Source of the DNA: Euclidia mi
Lineage: Eukaryota; Arthropoda; Insecta; Lepidoptera; Erebidae
Reading direction: 5' to 3'
Assembly (NCBI GenBank): GCA_944739405.2
Contig: OX123182.2
Coordinates: forward strand, 98,200,051 to 98,264,050
Length of the DNA: 64,000 bases
Position numbers and translations under genes: made by a program
Shown here: in pieces, positions 45,382-56,833 of the stretch
How positions within the stretch are numbered: position 1 is the first letter of the stretch
Layout of the letters: each line of letters opens with the position of its first letter
The notes under the pieces: model-generated
Databases searched by the model: none
The model's input: only the letters and a program-made list of their open reading frames with translations
Told to the model about the DNA's origin: nothing

Positions 45382-45703
45382 AGCGGCGATAGCCCAGTGG
45401 TGTACGTAACAAACTGCGTAGACGATGGTCTCGGGTTCGATCCCCAGGTACCCCGGGCACACACCTCTGACTTTTCGAAGTTATGTGTGCGTTATAAATA
45501 AATTATCGCTCACTTAAAGATGGACACCCAATGGGTGTTATATTTACACCTCTGCCTACCCCTTCGGGGAAACAGGCGTGAGACTATGAATAAATAAAAA
45601 AAATAAAGATGGACATCATGACATTGGGACCGAAACATAACTAGCGAAGTGTGGGTGTGCTACACACATCTTCGGTGATAAAAGACGTGAAGTTATGTTA
45701 TGT
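45382..45703 (+). mobile_element. tRNA-derived SINE interrupted by a 77-bp tail insertion
   Basis: Head gatagcccagtggtgtacg and ggttcgatccccagg like the copy at 3343. The body is split at 45526 by a 77-bp piece and resumes at 45616. The 3' tail has lost part of the cctctgcctacccc block (acacatcttcggtgat). Confidence 0.75.
45527..45603 (+). mobile_element. 77-bp 5'-truncated tail insertion
   Basis: Consists only of the terminal tail (ggtgttatatttacacctc...cctaccccttcgg...caggcgtgag) plus an A-rich end. It is bounded by taaagatggaca at 45515-45526 and 45604-45615. Confidence 0.8.
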
Positions 45704-46045
45704 ACACATAATTATAACAATTTAATAATTGCTAACATCATTCCTGTCAATCGAAAGGTTGCCTGGAAGATATCGTATTTAGCGATAAGGACGCCGATAC
45801 CAAGTTAATGTACTGTTCAATAATTATATATTGGTGTGCGATAAGAAATATTATCTATCTACTATTATATATCTACTATCTATCTTGAGAATGCTACTAA
45901 ACTAAGCTCAAAATGTTTCCTAAATGTTTAAGATAAATTGCTACATTCACAGATTGCACAGATTTATAGTTGAAGTAAATGTAATTTTGAGACAAATGCA
46001 GGTAGGATCTTGTTTTGTGTGCATTATAGCTGCAGGAATTTAGAG
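45704..46045. other. Spacer, nothing recognised
   Basis: AT-rich with a tatct microrepeat near 45855-45885. Confidence 0.3.
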
Positions 46046-46048
46046 GGA

Positions 46049-46288
46049 AAGTACCAATTATGGAATGGAATATGTCCCCCGTATGGAATACTATTATATT
46101 TTCAAGTCTAAGTGCCCAGAATATTCAAAAATTTTGGAATTTGATAACATAATTTATTTTGGATGTAGTCCATAATTTGTACCTGTACTAAAACAAATTT
46201 TGGAATATTCGCGGCGCTTATTTGTCGAAATAAAACGTATTTCATATTAGGAACGTATTCCATAATTGGTACCTTTTACTATGGTCCA
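46049..46288. mobile_element. MITE candidate with ~16-bp terminal inverted repeats
   Basis: gtaccaattatggaat (about 46052) is matched by attccataattggtac (about 46267). Shorter inverted phrases occur inside (ttttggaat...). Length about 240 bp, non-coding. No clear target duplication, so the class is open. Confidence 0.5.
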
Positions 46289-48454
46289 ATGTTAGTGAAA
46301 GTAATTGCGGGTCATGAAATGTCAGGGTCGATTTCCGGGTCGAAGAAAACTCTGCTTTCTAAACTTTCGATCAAATTTTAAAAGTTATCGTAATTTTCTG
46401 GTAAGTCATTTTGCTTTATAAACATAAATTTTATCAATTTCATTTATAAAATCAGCGTTTAAATTGCAAACGTGTTGTTCATATCATAGATTTAACTAAT
46501 ATTAACCGTCATTAATTTCACCATTGTAAAGTATCGTCCATTAAAAACAAATATAATATTTACTATTCTAACATTGACCAATCGTTGCCCTGTAGTTTTA
46601 GTGAGCAACTTTCCACATACCCGTTTGAGGAAGGAAGAATAAACGGTAAAGCTTTGACATTGAATATCGTAATATTTCATTCGGAGCGCTCCGTTCCATT
46701 ACAACAGGGGATCGTAAAAGACAGGTAAGGAATATGTGTCACTTTCTTACGAAATGTGTGGGATTACTAATCCTCGTATCACTTGCGACCCATGAAAGAG
46801 ATGACATGACATCAATCCTTAAACTGATATGGTGTGTTACCGTCGAGGATAAGTGAAACATCAGGATAGTGATGCGATGATTTTATTGATTGCATTACCA
46901 ATCTGTTGAGTTGACGACATGTAGGCCAATCTTTTAAAATATTTAAGGCTTACTATTAGCGCCTTAGGAGTAGATTTATTGATTGATGTAACTTAATTAC
47001 ACTTATTGATCAATGTTCATTACATACGAGTAAAAGCATACAGTTTTAATAATTTTGTTTAATATATCCAGATCTAAATAAAATGATCTTAGGTACACTA
47101 CACACACTCACTCATTTTTTCCCTAACTTGGACTTTATGATCTTTTTCATTTTCTAAAATCTTGTAAAGTAGTTCAATAATGGCTGTTCAAAGTTCAACA
47201 CTGCATTTGAATTCGATGCTATTTGTGCAATAAAGTGTTGGTACAGACTACAGAGTATTTGTATTCAAATATTTAATAAAAATGGCAGAAAACTGAAATT
47301 GGTGTTTTCTGTTCATTTCAAATATCATTCTGATTTTGTATTGGGACAGCCGCTTGATATGACTTTTTGGTGTTTATAGTACATATTAAATAAAATAAAA
47401 AACATAAATTGTAATCCGGACCTGTTAGTCCTCATCCAACAGCAGCCTCTAAGGGCCCAGAGCTTTATCTTAGGGTGGAAATCTAATCCGACGAATGGTT
47501 ATTGAAAATAAATGCTGTGATTTTATTCTGAGATATAGTTTAACCAAGGGCAAGGTTATTGCTCTACGTCAACGGCTTCTCACTTAAGTAAGTTAAAGGA
47601 AATTGTTTCGCTATCCGAGCCAAAACATATATCCTGAAGTTTTCGACTCTTGTGTAGATTCATTTATGCAATCAAAAACAAATCAACATAGTAAACGAGA
47701 GTTTTCATTTATTTATTACGTCCAGAATCATTATTTACCACTTTGCTTTGTTGTGCTGTAGACATGACAACCTAAAGAATATTCCATTCATTTCATGGAA
47801 AAGCAAAGTTATGAATATTTTATAACAAGTATTTAACTTTGAAAAAGTCTTCGTCATGTAACAATCCCTCTACATAACAATACATTGAACTCAATCGAGT
47901 CAAAAAAAACCAAATAAGAATAAGTACACGCGGCCCTACACAAAACTTCAATAACTATTATAATGTGACCTGTTACTGAATTGACTTGCCGCGCAATACT
48001 GGATTAGGTTATACAATGGTTATGTATACGTCGGTGTATAGTCCTGAATACAATAAGAATTTAGATACAACTGCGGATGTGTGTGTATAACATCAGAAGG
48101 TACGTTCAATATCATGTGTCATAGGCTGTCTACATGTTTCTAAGTGTCTGCCATACCTTTAACGAAATAAACATCATAAGGAAAAATTCTCAGAAATTAC
48201 ATGTAAAGAAATAATTATAACTACAGATTTCCCAGAACGGCCTATTGGATTTCCAGATCAGTGTAGCCTTTGTGACGATTTTATATGATAGTAATATTGG
48301 TGTTGTGACGCAGCTTGAGACGGAACTTGACAAAAAAAGTATTTTATCCATAATAATTATACATAATCATGGGAGGCATATGTTTCACAATTTTGTTACC
48401 TTAGTAAACAGTTATAAAATCCTGAAATACTAAATAATAGCTTAATTTTATCTG
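46289..48454. other. AT-rich intergenic stretch
   Basis: No coding frame above 62 codons and no delimited repeat. A decayed B-box-like phrase (gggtcgatttccgggtcg) at 46324-46341 may be SINE debris. Confidence 0.35.
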
Positions 48455-48768
48455 ATGGCACGGCAGTGCCCCCGCCAAGTCGAGCAAAAAAGCGACACGG
48501 CCGTACCACCCTTTTCTCGAAGCAATCCAGGCCATTTTCGACCCCCTATAACTTTATTGTGGATAAAACTAGAAACTTGATTTTTTTGTAACCAAGCAGA
48601 CATAGTATAAACATAGTATATTTCAAATGTAATTCAATTTGAACCAGTAGTTTAAGAATTATAACGAGTCAAAGTTGCCTAATTTTGTCACTCACTGACC
48701 GATCATCAAAAGTCTAAGGCACTTCTAGCAGACATAGAAGCTTCAAATTCAATTAGTGTGTATATGTA
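48455..48768 (+). repeat. Left part of an older interspersed repeat hosting the pogo-like element
   Basis: Starts ggcacggcagtgcccccgcc, followed by cgagcaaaaaagcgacacgg, then acgagtcaaagttgcctaat. This is a phrase set I associate with a common lepidopteran repeat of unsettled class. It is interrupted at the TA at 48767-48768 and seems to resume at 50155. Confidence 0.45.
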
Positions 48769-50154
48769 CCAAGTCGGTTAATTAAAAATCTTTAATGTAT
48801 ATATAAATAGATTGACTTGGCAATCGCACTAAGCGATCTAATTTATATATGTAGAGGAAAAGGTGGTAATGTGGCCCCTGCAGGTATATTGACCCCCTTC
48901 CATATTTATAGTTTAGAAACGTGCTATCTAGATTTTTTTTGGTGCAACGCGGAGATCCTGTGACATGGTAGATTTTAACCCAGTAAATCCGTGAGGGGGC
49001 GTTACGTTTTGTTTTTCTGCGTACCGGTCGAAACATGCAAGTGGCAAACTTTTATTGTTGCTCTGCATTTTGTCAAATTTTATTAGAAATAAGTGAGTTT
49101 TAGCTTTGGTGATTTGTACATTGTGTTTAATAAACGTTATTCTACAGAATTTTGAAGGTAATTATTTAAAACGTTTGATATAATATTGATGTTATAATTT
49201 GTTTATAAATTCTTGCGTTTTTGCAATTTGGCTCCCTCATTTTGTTTATATTATGGTCCCGGGGGCCATAATACATATACGGCCGTATTATACCTTCTTT
49301 GTTTTTTATTTTCCGCTTTCAGATGCCTCGACAAAGTGGGTTATCTCCACCTTCAAAGAAAAGGAAAACATGGGATCCTAACCGAATGAAAAAAAGTAAT
49401 TGAAGCAGTGAGAACAAAGGTCATGGGGTATAAAAAGGCTGTAAAAATATTTTCTGTTTCTGTTCGAAGGTCTACACTAAAACGATTAGTAAAGGACTCT
49501 CAAGAATCTCTGGAGTTACTTGCGCTCTCGGACGTAGTCAAGATGGCGAGGGCAGCAGTAGCAGTAACTTTGAAAGTAACGCAGTCGAAGACAACGACTC
49601 TGAATATGAGGAACATGCCCATTCGTATAGCTTACCTGAAGATTCAGATACGATCTGCATATTCTGTGAATCCAGATATTCCAACGATAGACGTGGGAGG
49701 AGTGAATTCAATGCCAGAGTTGCGGTTTATGGGCTCATACTGTGCAGGTTCTGAAGGCGAATATTATATTTGCGATTGTTGCCGTTAGTTTCAATTCAAT
49801 TAATACATTTAATATGGCCCCCAGGGTGCCATATAACCCGCACTTGATCTCATGGTGCCAAATTTGTCCTTTTTTTAAATACATAAGTTTTCAACTATCC
49901 TATGACAGTTTTATTTATTACATGGTAAGACATGTATAGGCTAATAAGTAAGGAACAGTATAGCATATTTATTACATTTCTGAGTCTCGTATTTTTTACA
50001 TAATGCCTCAAAAACAAAGTGGGGGGCCACATTACCACCTTCTCCTCTATTACTTATGAGATATATTGTGTTTTCATGCGATGGCCGAGTCAATCTATTA
50101 ATTAAAGATTTTTAAAATTTATAAAACATTCAAGATTTTAATTAACCGACTTGG
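48769..50154 (+). mobile_element. Pogo-like (Tc1/mariner superfamily) element with long TIRs and deleted core
   Basis: The ends are inverted repeats. The outer ccaagtcggttaatta matches taattaaccgacttgg at the far side, and further inverted matches continue to gaggaaaaggtggtaatgtggcccc versus the mirror near 50025-50055. The TIRs are therefore ~120 bp. Both sides are flanked by TA (48767-48768 and 50155-50156), the superfamily's target. The interior holds only transposase remnants. Confidence 0.75.
49322..49788 (+). pseudogene. Pogo-like transposase remnant (N terminus and Cys-rich C terminus only)
   Basis: From 49322 the sequence reads MPRQSGLSPPSKKRKTW, then (after a frame change near 49400) IEAVRTKVMGYKKAVKIF and STLKRLVKDS. 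This is the psq-type helix-turn-helix that binds the TIRs in pogo/Tigger transposases. The end, GSEGEYYICDCCR, is the C terminus of a Cys-rich tail seen in lepidopteran relatives (DTICIFCESRY appears in another frame near 49650). The catalytic DDE domain, normally ~300 residues between, is absent, so the element depends on a partner. Confidence 0.65.
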
Positions 50155-50280
50155 TACTCACAACTATTTACGGTACCAACACTTGTTTTTTTTGACAAGT
50201 ACTGTTTTTATGGGATACAAGTATTTTGAATGTAATAAGTGCAAACATATTGGACATTAAGTCAAATATAATTATATAAT

Positions 50281-50489
50281 TGCCTCCGTGGTCCAGTGGA
50301 TAACGTATGCGCCTGCTGATTGGGAGGTCGCGGGCTCGATGCCCGGGTCGAGCAAAAGTGTTATTGTGTTTTGCCGAATTCTCAGTAGCAGCATAGAGTC
50401 TGGCAATAGGCCCGGTAACTACGTGTATATTACCTACGTGTAATATTTACACCTCTGCCGATACACGATACAGGCGTGAGTCTATAATA
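50281..50489 (+). mobile_element. tRNA-derived SINE (first family), internally shortened
   Basis: Head tgcctccgtggtccagtgg to gggctcgatgcccgg (B box with one change), body ctcagtagcagcatagagtctgg. The tail is decayed (cctctgccgatacacgatacaggcgtgag). Confidence 0.75.
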
Positions 50490-50937
50490 AAACAATACTT
50501 ATAAAAGGTTTGCGTTGATTAGTTTGAGAAACACTGTCACTGTAACTAGATGTTTTCATAGCTTTGCGAGAAAAAACATTACAGGAAGATTGGTGGGGAA
50601 GTTTCACTGAAGTATTGTTTCTAATATTTCGTTATACTGACAGCATAAGTTACATCAATAAATCAATTTCAACAATTTTGTTTTCTATGACACCTGCATT
50701 ATCTAACTAACTTCTATTAGCAGGTGAACAAACAAGCCAAGGTCTATTTGATATTTTTTTCGCAGAAACTTTATTCGCTTTGAATCACCTGCTTTATATA
50801 AATATCTAATTTATTGTAACTATTTCAGTGACGTTTAAAAATGTAGTCTGAACATTGTTCATAAGATGTAAATAAAGTTATTTCATTGAGATTGCCGCCT
50901 AGATATCACTCATATAAAAAGCAAAGAAGTTTAGATT
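50490..50937. other. Intergenic, nothing recognised
   Basis: AT-rich without frames or boundaries. Confidence 0.3.
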
Positions 50938-51150
50938 AAACTAGAGGACGCCAGCAGCTACGCCTGTATTTTTTTTAAATTTACCCGTTTTGGCCGATCC
51001 CGTGGGAATTTCGGGAAATCCCTTCTTAGTGCACCCCTACGGTCCCCAAGGAACATACATGTCAAATTTCAGCTTCCTGCGCCCAATAGTTTCGGCTGTA
51101 GCGTGTCTGTCAGTCAGTCAGTAACGCAAGGATTTTATTTATATTAAGAT
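50938..51150 (+). repeat. Interspersed repeat (gaggacgcc...cagtcagtcagtaacgca type)
   Basis: Order: actagaggacgccagcagctacgcc, aaatcccttcttagtg, ccccaaggaacatacatgtcaaatttcagc, gtctgtcagtcagtcagtaacgcaagg. Another copy with the same order lies at 63578-63755 and a shorter one at 61798-61905. Class unknown. Confidence 0.7.
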
Positions 51151-52647
51151 TTCTAGTATTAAACACAATAGTTGGAAAGTATATAAAATAACTAAAAATA
51201 TTCTTAGAAACTTTTTCTTCTTATGGTTTATTATAAAAATGTTCAAGGAGCGTGGGTAGTTAAGGCTGACAAATGTTTTATTGAAGTAAAATGTCGAACA
51301 TTTCAGCAAACAGAAGAAGACTCATTTACTAAAGGAAATTTAATAACCAACGTGTTCAGGTTTTTTTCTAAAGGAGCTTGTGAACTCCGTATCTTTTAAG
51401 TATTTAATTTTGTTATCGTCAGCCTAATGAACAACGTTCACTGTTCTTTCCACTATATTCTAATAAGACGTAGGATCATTATTTAAAAGTAACTAAACAA
51501 GGAAATCATTATTTAACTTTGGCCTTATTGAGAAACACTTCAGAAAAGCTAGCTATACGAATATATGTTAGAAGGTATACTAATTATGAAGTCAAAAATA
51601 TAAAATTACCATATCCTAACTTGCTTGCTCTTACAAATTTTGTTTTAGCTAGAGATACTGTTTCTTTTCCATAAAGAAAACAAATGGGTTTTAGTTAGGT
51701 TGCATAGGCGATAGCTAGGTACAGCTAATCTAGTGCAGTTAAGTTACATGTAATGTCCCTAACTAAGAAACAGAGGGCTAAATTATTTCACACGACACCT
51801 TCTGATGACTAACAGGCATAGTGATTCAGCTTACAATGGCTGTTGAACCCAATAATGGCGGAACTATAAATGTAATAAAGTATTTCCAGGCCCTGAACAA
51901 AATTGAAGTAAAACCGTGGAAAAAACAAACATGAAACTAATATAATAAGGAAACCAACAACAGTTTTTTAATCATGAAACAAAGTTATGCCTGAAACATT
52001 GTTGATAAATTGCAAATGAATATTATTATATTCTTATGCATCACATTTTTTTTATAATGGACTGTTTGAGCCCAACATAAATACCAAAGAATTTAAAACT
52101 GCCAAGACTATCTGTACTGACTGTCAATAAAAATAAAAATGCAGGACAAAATGTGTTATTGCGACCAAGTCTTTGATATTCAAGATATCTCCTTTGACGG
52201 TGAATTAATCTGGGAATATTCGTCCTTCTTTCATCTTTACTTTGGAGAATAGATGCGTATAAATCTGTAGGTATAACTTTAACGGAGTGGCTTTTGACTT
52301 TGAAAAGCTCTTGATGACTATTAGACGTTTTTATTTCTTTTCTCAACTTTATTATGTAAATTATTGAAATATTAATTATAAAAATCTAATCTAGCAGTGC
52401 TATGCCTCTGTTATTTGGATCGAAATTATTTGCATTACATATTATCTAAAACAGTCACGTATAAAACATTTTTGTCAAATTTTATTTAAAAAACCTCAAC
52501 AGATACATATTATCTTAAGCTTGAGACATCCTTTGACATATAAATTCTACGTGATGATTATTTTAAACAATGGAACTTGTAAAATCATTAATGTTTCCCA
52601 GAAAGAGATTGTTCTAACGAGGGTCAATCTACAAAGTTCGGTGCAGT
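51151..52647. other. AT-rich intergenic stretch
   Basis: The longest frame (52041-52346, minus) has no recognisable domain. No repeat boundary seen. Confidence 0.35.
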
Positions 52648-52718
52648 ATTACCGCCATCAGCCTGACATAGTCCACTGCTGGATAGAGGCCTCTCAAATG
52701 GCATGCTACTGAGCCCGG
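52648..52718 (+). repeat. SINE/LINE 3' fragment
   Basis: Contains gccatcagcctgacatagtccactgctggatagaggcctctc, a well-known lepidopteran retroelement 3' phrase (phrase given as a type). It abuts the tandem duplication. Confidence 0.5.
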
Positions 52719-52719
52719 T

Positions 52720-53301
52720 TTTCGCCTAAGCCGGTGTAGTATAAGGAGAAATAATTTCAGAACAAAGATGAAAATCTTTCATTTTCTAGTACTCAGTTTT
52801 CATGGGAAATAAAAGCTTTTTAAACCCTTTCATTTCCGTTTGTCAGATAAACTTCTACTTTAATGTTGTTAATTTTTTTCTTGAAATCTTATTATATTTT
52901 CCATCCGATATTTTCAATCCGCGCATTTACTTTGAAGAATCTAAAAAGCAGTTAGCTTCCAGCTTTTAAGATCTTAGCAAACGCAAATAAGATTCTTAGA
53001 AGATATTAAATGTAAACAAAAATGTTATAATAATTATGTGAAGCAGTTCCTTCTTAGAAATATTGCATTATTACATCAATTAACGTTTCTTTTTTGTGAA
53101 ATGTTTCAGACTCTATTTGTAGCTAATAACATAGTCATTAATACAATGGCCAGAGGAATACAATCAGTAACGCAAACTAAAGTGACTAAATGCTCTCACA
53201 GAGCAGCCATCGCGCAAAAATGGAGTTATGTTGACAGGGAAGTGGTTCAGGTCAGGCAAATTGAGGAATGACCAGCTAGTACATACTTATACTACTACTT
53301 T
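52720..53301 (+). repeat. Tandem duplication, copy 1
   Basis: Unit of 582 bp beginning ttcgcctaagccggtgtag at 52721 and repeated from 53302. It contains a pyrimidine-rich stretch and ttttgtgaaatgtttcag just ahead of a 55-codon frame ending VRQIEE and a stop (53269-53271), which looks like a 3' splice site and terminal exon but is unconfirmed. Confidence 0.9.
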
Positions 53302-53863
53302 TTCGCCTAAGCCGGTGTAGTATAAGGAGAAATAATTTCAGAACAAAGATGAAAATCTTTCATTTTCTAGTACTCAGTTTTCATGGGAAATAAAAGCTTT
53401 TTAAACCCTTTCATTTCCGTTTGTCAGATAAACTTCTACTTTAATGTTGTTAATTTTTTTCTTGAAATATTATTATATTTTTCCATCCGATATTTTCAAT
53501 CCGCGCATTTACTTTGAAGAATCTAAAAAGCAGTTAGCTTCCAGCTTTTAAGATCTTAGCAAACGCAAATAAGATTCTTAGAAGATATTAAATGTAAACA
53601 AAAATGTTATAATAATTATGTGAAGCAGTTCCTTCTTAGAAATATTGCATTATTACATCAATTAACGTTTCTTTTTGTGAAATGTTTCAGACTCTATTTG
53701 TAGCTAATAACCTAGTCATTAATACAATGGCCAGAGGAATACAGTCAGTAACGCAAACTAAAGTGACTAAATGCTCTCACAGAGCAGCCATCGCGCATTA
53801 TGTTGACAGGGAAGTGGTTCAGGTCAGGCAAATTGAGGAATGACCAGCTAGTACATACTTATA
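53302..53863 (+). repeat. Tandem duplication, copy 2
   Basis: About 562 bp, nearly identical to 52720-53301. It has one substitution pair near 53700-53745 and short deletions, including nine bases in the small frame (loss of aaaatggag near 53797). Confidence 0.9.
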
Positions 53864-53929
53864 CACTATCACAGTAACCATGTCCACTTGCTTCTGTCTT
53901 TCTTTTCATGTGTGAGTGTAGCAAACTCT

Positions 53930-54190
53930 TGTGTCAGGATTTTTAGACCACCCGACAATCTTTAGGTCACAAATGTGGCCTAAAGATTATTGTCCTGTGA
54001 CAAGAACCGGGATCGACAGCTTTACGAGCTTTCAAAACAAGGCAGCGCTCTGATGTAAATGCCACAAACGATCACCCATCCAAGTGCCAACCTGCGCCAA
54101 CCTTGCTTAACTTTGGCAATCTATTACGAATGCCGGGTCAAGTCACGGTATGAGCGCGCTTGGCTTTGAGTGTACCATTGAGATGAGTAA
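53930..54190 (-). mobile_element. 5S-rRNA-derived SINE (SINE3-like)
   Basis: On the minus strand the head (54172 down to about 54070) follows the 5S rRNA order: cataccgtgac, gattgccaaagttaagca (box A), ggttggcgcaggttgg, cacttggatgggtgatcg (intermediate element and box C). A non-5S body follows (ctgtcgatcccggttcttgtc, ggtctaaaaatcc). The 5S promoter elements are retained but the rRNA is truncated and mutated, so it is not an rRNA gene. Confidence 0.7.
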
Positions 54191-54769
54191 TATAATAGTT
54201 GGATTTCAATTTATCAAACGATATAATATTAGCTCATCTTAAAACAATAGGTATATCTTTTAGGAATCGAGGTATTTAGTAAGTGCAGAATAAACTTTCT
54301 TATACAATAGTCGGAGGGCTGAATATTGGTTCGAAAAGCCATACAATGTTTTGGAAACATCGTAAACTACGATTTTTACATAGCTGTTTGGTTGCAGGGA
54401 ATAGAGATGGCAGCCGCAATTTCTGCCGAAACTTTCAGTAAACGGTTCATGAGCATTGAACACACCCATCTAGAAATAATAAGCAACGTTTTGTAATCTC
54501 TGGCTAGGTCAGACTATGGATAATTTTTCACTCAGTTTATTTCTATTCAGCGTTACCAAAAGCCGGAATTTCTATTGTACTCTAGCAATACAATTTTTAA
54601 ACAAAATATTACCCTTGATAAAAGCGAGTATTTAAACTTACAACGAAACTGCATTTTGAAAAATATAATTACGAGAATTGGCCTTTACATTGTTGTGTGT
54701 GAGTTGTGCTCAGATTATTATTAGAACGGCTTTAAATCTTTACAACTTGGTAGCACCATCTACCTTTCT
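54191..54769. other. Intergenic, nothing recognised
   Basis: AT-rich. A 69-codon minus frame at 54260-54469 has no recognised domain. Confidence 0.3.
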
Positions 54770-55096
54770 ATAGAGAATTAATCACATCAACGTCAATCGT
54801 TCTTCGCTTGCTTGTCCAATGCGAGCGATGCCTTTGTTTCCGTCCCTGTCTATCTCATTCCCTAGAAGGGGCACGCCTTTTTGCTGATTCGTCGCCGCGT
54901 TCATCGACGCGAGAGACAGTCTAGAATAATCCGTGTCGCGACGAAGACAAACCGCACCGCCATTTTTTTTTTACCGCTCCCGGGATATAACGAGAACTAA
55001 ACCACGCGCGAGTGCAGTGGAGTGATTCAACGCAGCTTCAGGATTCTCGAAGACACCAGGAGGCTGCCATTTGAGAGGAAGAGGACTGATGTGCAA
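54770..55096 (+). promoter_or_regulatory. Candidate host promoter and first exon
   Basis: CpG-rich relative to everything around it. It contains an A/C/G-balanced leader and ends agaggactgATGTGCAAG immediately followed by gtaggtg, a good 5' splice donor after a three-codon start. No TATA box is evident. The gene it would belong to, and whether it is transcribed, cannot be told from this window. The frame that continues into 55404 lies in the putative intron. Confidence 0.35.
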
Positions 55097-55769
55097 GGTA
55101 GGTGTGCCCTCATCTTTCAGCATCCTTAGGATATCCTATACCCACTCACACTTTTCCTCCCTTACGTTTCCTAGTCGATAGGAACCGAAATCCTTACAGT
55201 CCACTTTTCCCAAATCGCCTAGGAACATTCGGTTCGCCGAAACACAACTTATTATATTTTAAGAAATTTATTGAGGGCCAGACGAAGTCTTCCCGCGACA
55301 ATGACCGAGTAAGACTTTCGAAATATCGGCCAGAAGAGGTAATTTTTGCTCTTAAAAGAAGTACCTACGATATTATAAATAAACGTGAAACATGTAGGTA
55401 TTAAGTAACTATTGTAGTTCACATTTAATCGGTCAAAGTTTAAAGAAGCAATTTCATTGTCTCAACTTTCCAAAATAAATATGCGCGCTCAGGTCAAAAT
55501 GTCCGTTGCCATCATGTATCAAAGATTATGTTACAGAGGCGTAGGTATATTTGATAAATGATACCTCATTGTTTATGTAGGCAGAACACGGGGTCAATAC
55601 CCACTTCTGTTTTGGTTTACAAAATACAATTTGCCCTTCCGTTAATGACTTTGCTTTCGATATTGAATGCTTCTATTTTATTTTGTTTACAGAGCTGAAG
55701 ACCGGTAAAACACTACCCTCACATAGAATATCCATGTGTACTGTTGCGTTTCGTGCAGTGTGAGTGAGA
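55097..55769. other. Putative intron/intergenic, nothing recognised
   Basis: A 100-codon plus frame (55102-55404) lacks any recognised domain. Confidence 0.3.
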
Positions 55770-55966
55770 GTACTGAAAGTCCCGTCATCTTTTCCTTCTC
55801 CTTCGTCCTGCGCCTCCTACTATTCATTTTCCGGCTGCAACCTCCTTAAAAAGCGGCAATGCATTTGTGATTCATCTGGTGTTCCTTGTGTTCATGGGCA
55901 CTGCTAATCGCTCATTATCAGGCGAACGGTCTAGTCATTTGCTGCCTATTATATATATTTAAATAA
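55770..55966 (-). repeat. Diverged copy of the ggcggcaaacgagcag-type repeat
   Basis: Minus strand: aggcagcaaatgactagacc, gttcgcctgataatgagcg, then cacaaatgcattgccg, corresponding in order to 42790-42905. Confidence 0.55.
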
Positions 55967-55980
55967 AATTAATGAATGCA

Positions 55981-56057
55981 AAGACCACCCAGATCACAAA
56001 GTGTTGTCCTGTGTGGAGATCAAATTCATAACGCAGAGCTAAGCGGCGAGGCGGCCT
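55981..56057 (-). mobile_element. tRNA-like SINE head fragment
   Basis: Minus strand ggccgcctcgccgcttagctc matches the head at 45208-45262. The B box is decayed. Confidence 0.4.
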
Positions 56058-56833
56058 TTTACGAGTAAACTACAGCACCATTCGTGATGAACAAGATATG
56101 ATAAAATTTTAATTGTGCCTGTATTACTTACTGGTCGTGTACGCCATGTTTCGTGTAATTGAATGCTACATAATATAAATTAAATGCCAAAACTATGTTA
56201 TCTTCCAGTTCTGCATTAAATCGCAGAACGTTTCGAATATAACATTATTCTATCCATTAAGAAGTATGCACTGATGCATATTAAGCACGCAAACGGCTAA
56301 TATTGTAACTATTTTCATCATAAAATAACTTAAAACTATTCTATGCTTTAGGTGATTTTAACAGTACCCTTTGAAGTTGATGTGAATATGTGACTGAGAT
56401 TTGAGCGTGTGTAATAGGTCCAAGTATAATAGGCCCAAGGATACAGTCGTGCACAATCATGGTTGTAATATGTAGGCCTAAATGTCCTTTATCAAACGCA
56501 CGTATATCTGATCGTTTGATAGCATATTAACCCAGCGGTGACCATGTCGGATATTAGTTTATCGAATGCAATATCATAGGTCACAGAAGCGTTTGTAGTC
56601 CTTTCTAGCTGAGCATATTGGGTTAGCCATTGCGGCAATATCAGGAATAACGTAGTTTCTATGGAAACTGTTCTTCTAAAGAAGAGCTTTTGTAGATTCC
56701 GTCCCAAAAGTGATTAAATTGGAGTTGACACCTAGATAATTATGAAAATGTTTGTAACAATTAGTATTTGATATGAGAAATAATAGCAATACAAAGCTGA
56801 CTTTAGCATAATCGACAAATTAACTTCATAAAA
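56058..56833. other. Intergenic, nothing recognised
   Basis: A 71-codon minus frame (56492-56707) is not convincing as a gene. Confidence 0.3.

Noticed and set aside
54070..54190. Possible 5S rRNA gene
   Set aside because: Only the promoter-bearing part resembles 5S, with many changes and a SINE body after it.
55102..55404. 100-codon frame after the candidate first exon
   Set aside because: Begins after a splice-donor-like gtaggt and has no recognised domain. More likely intronic.
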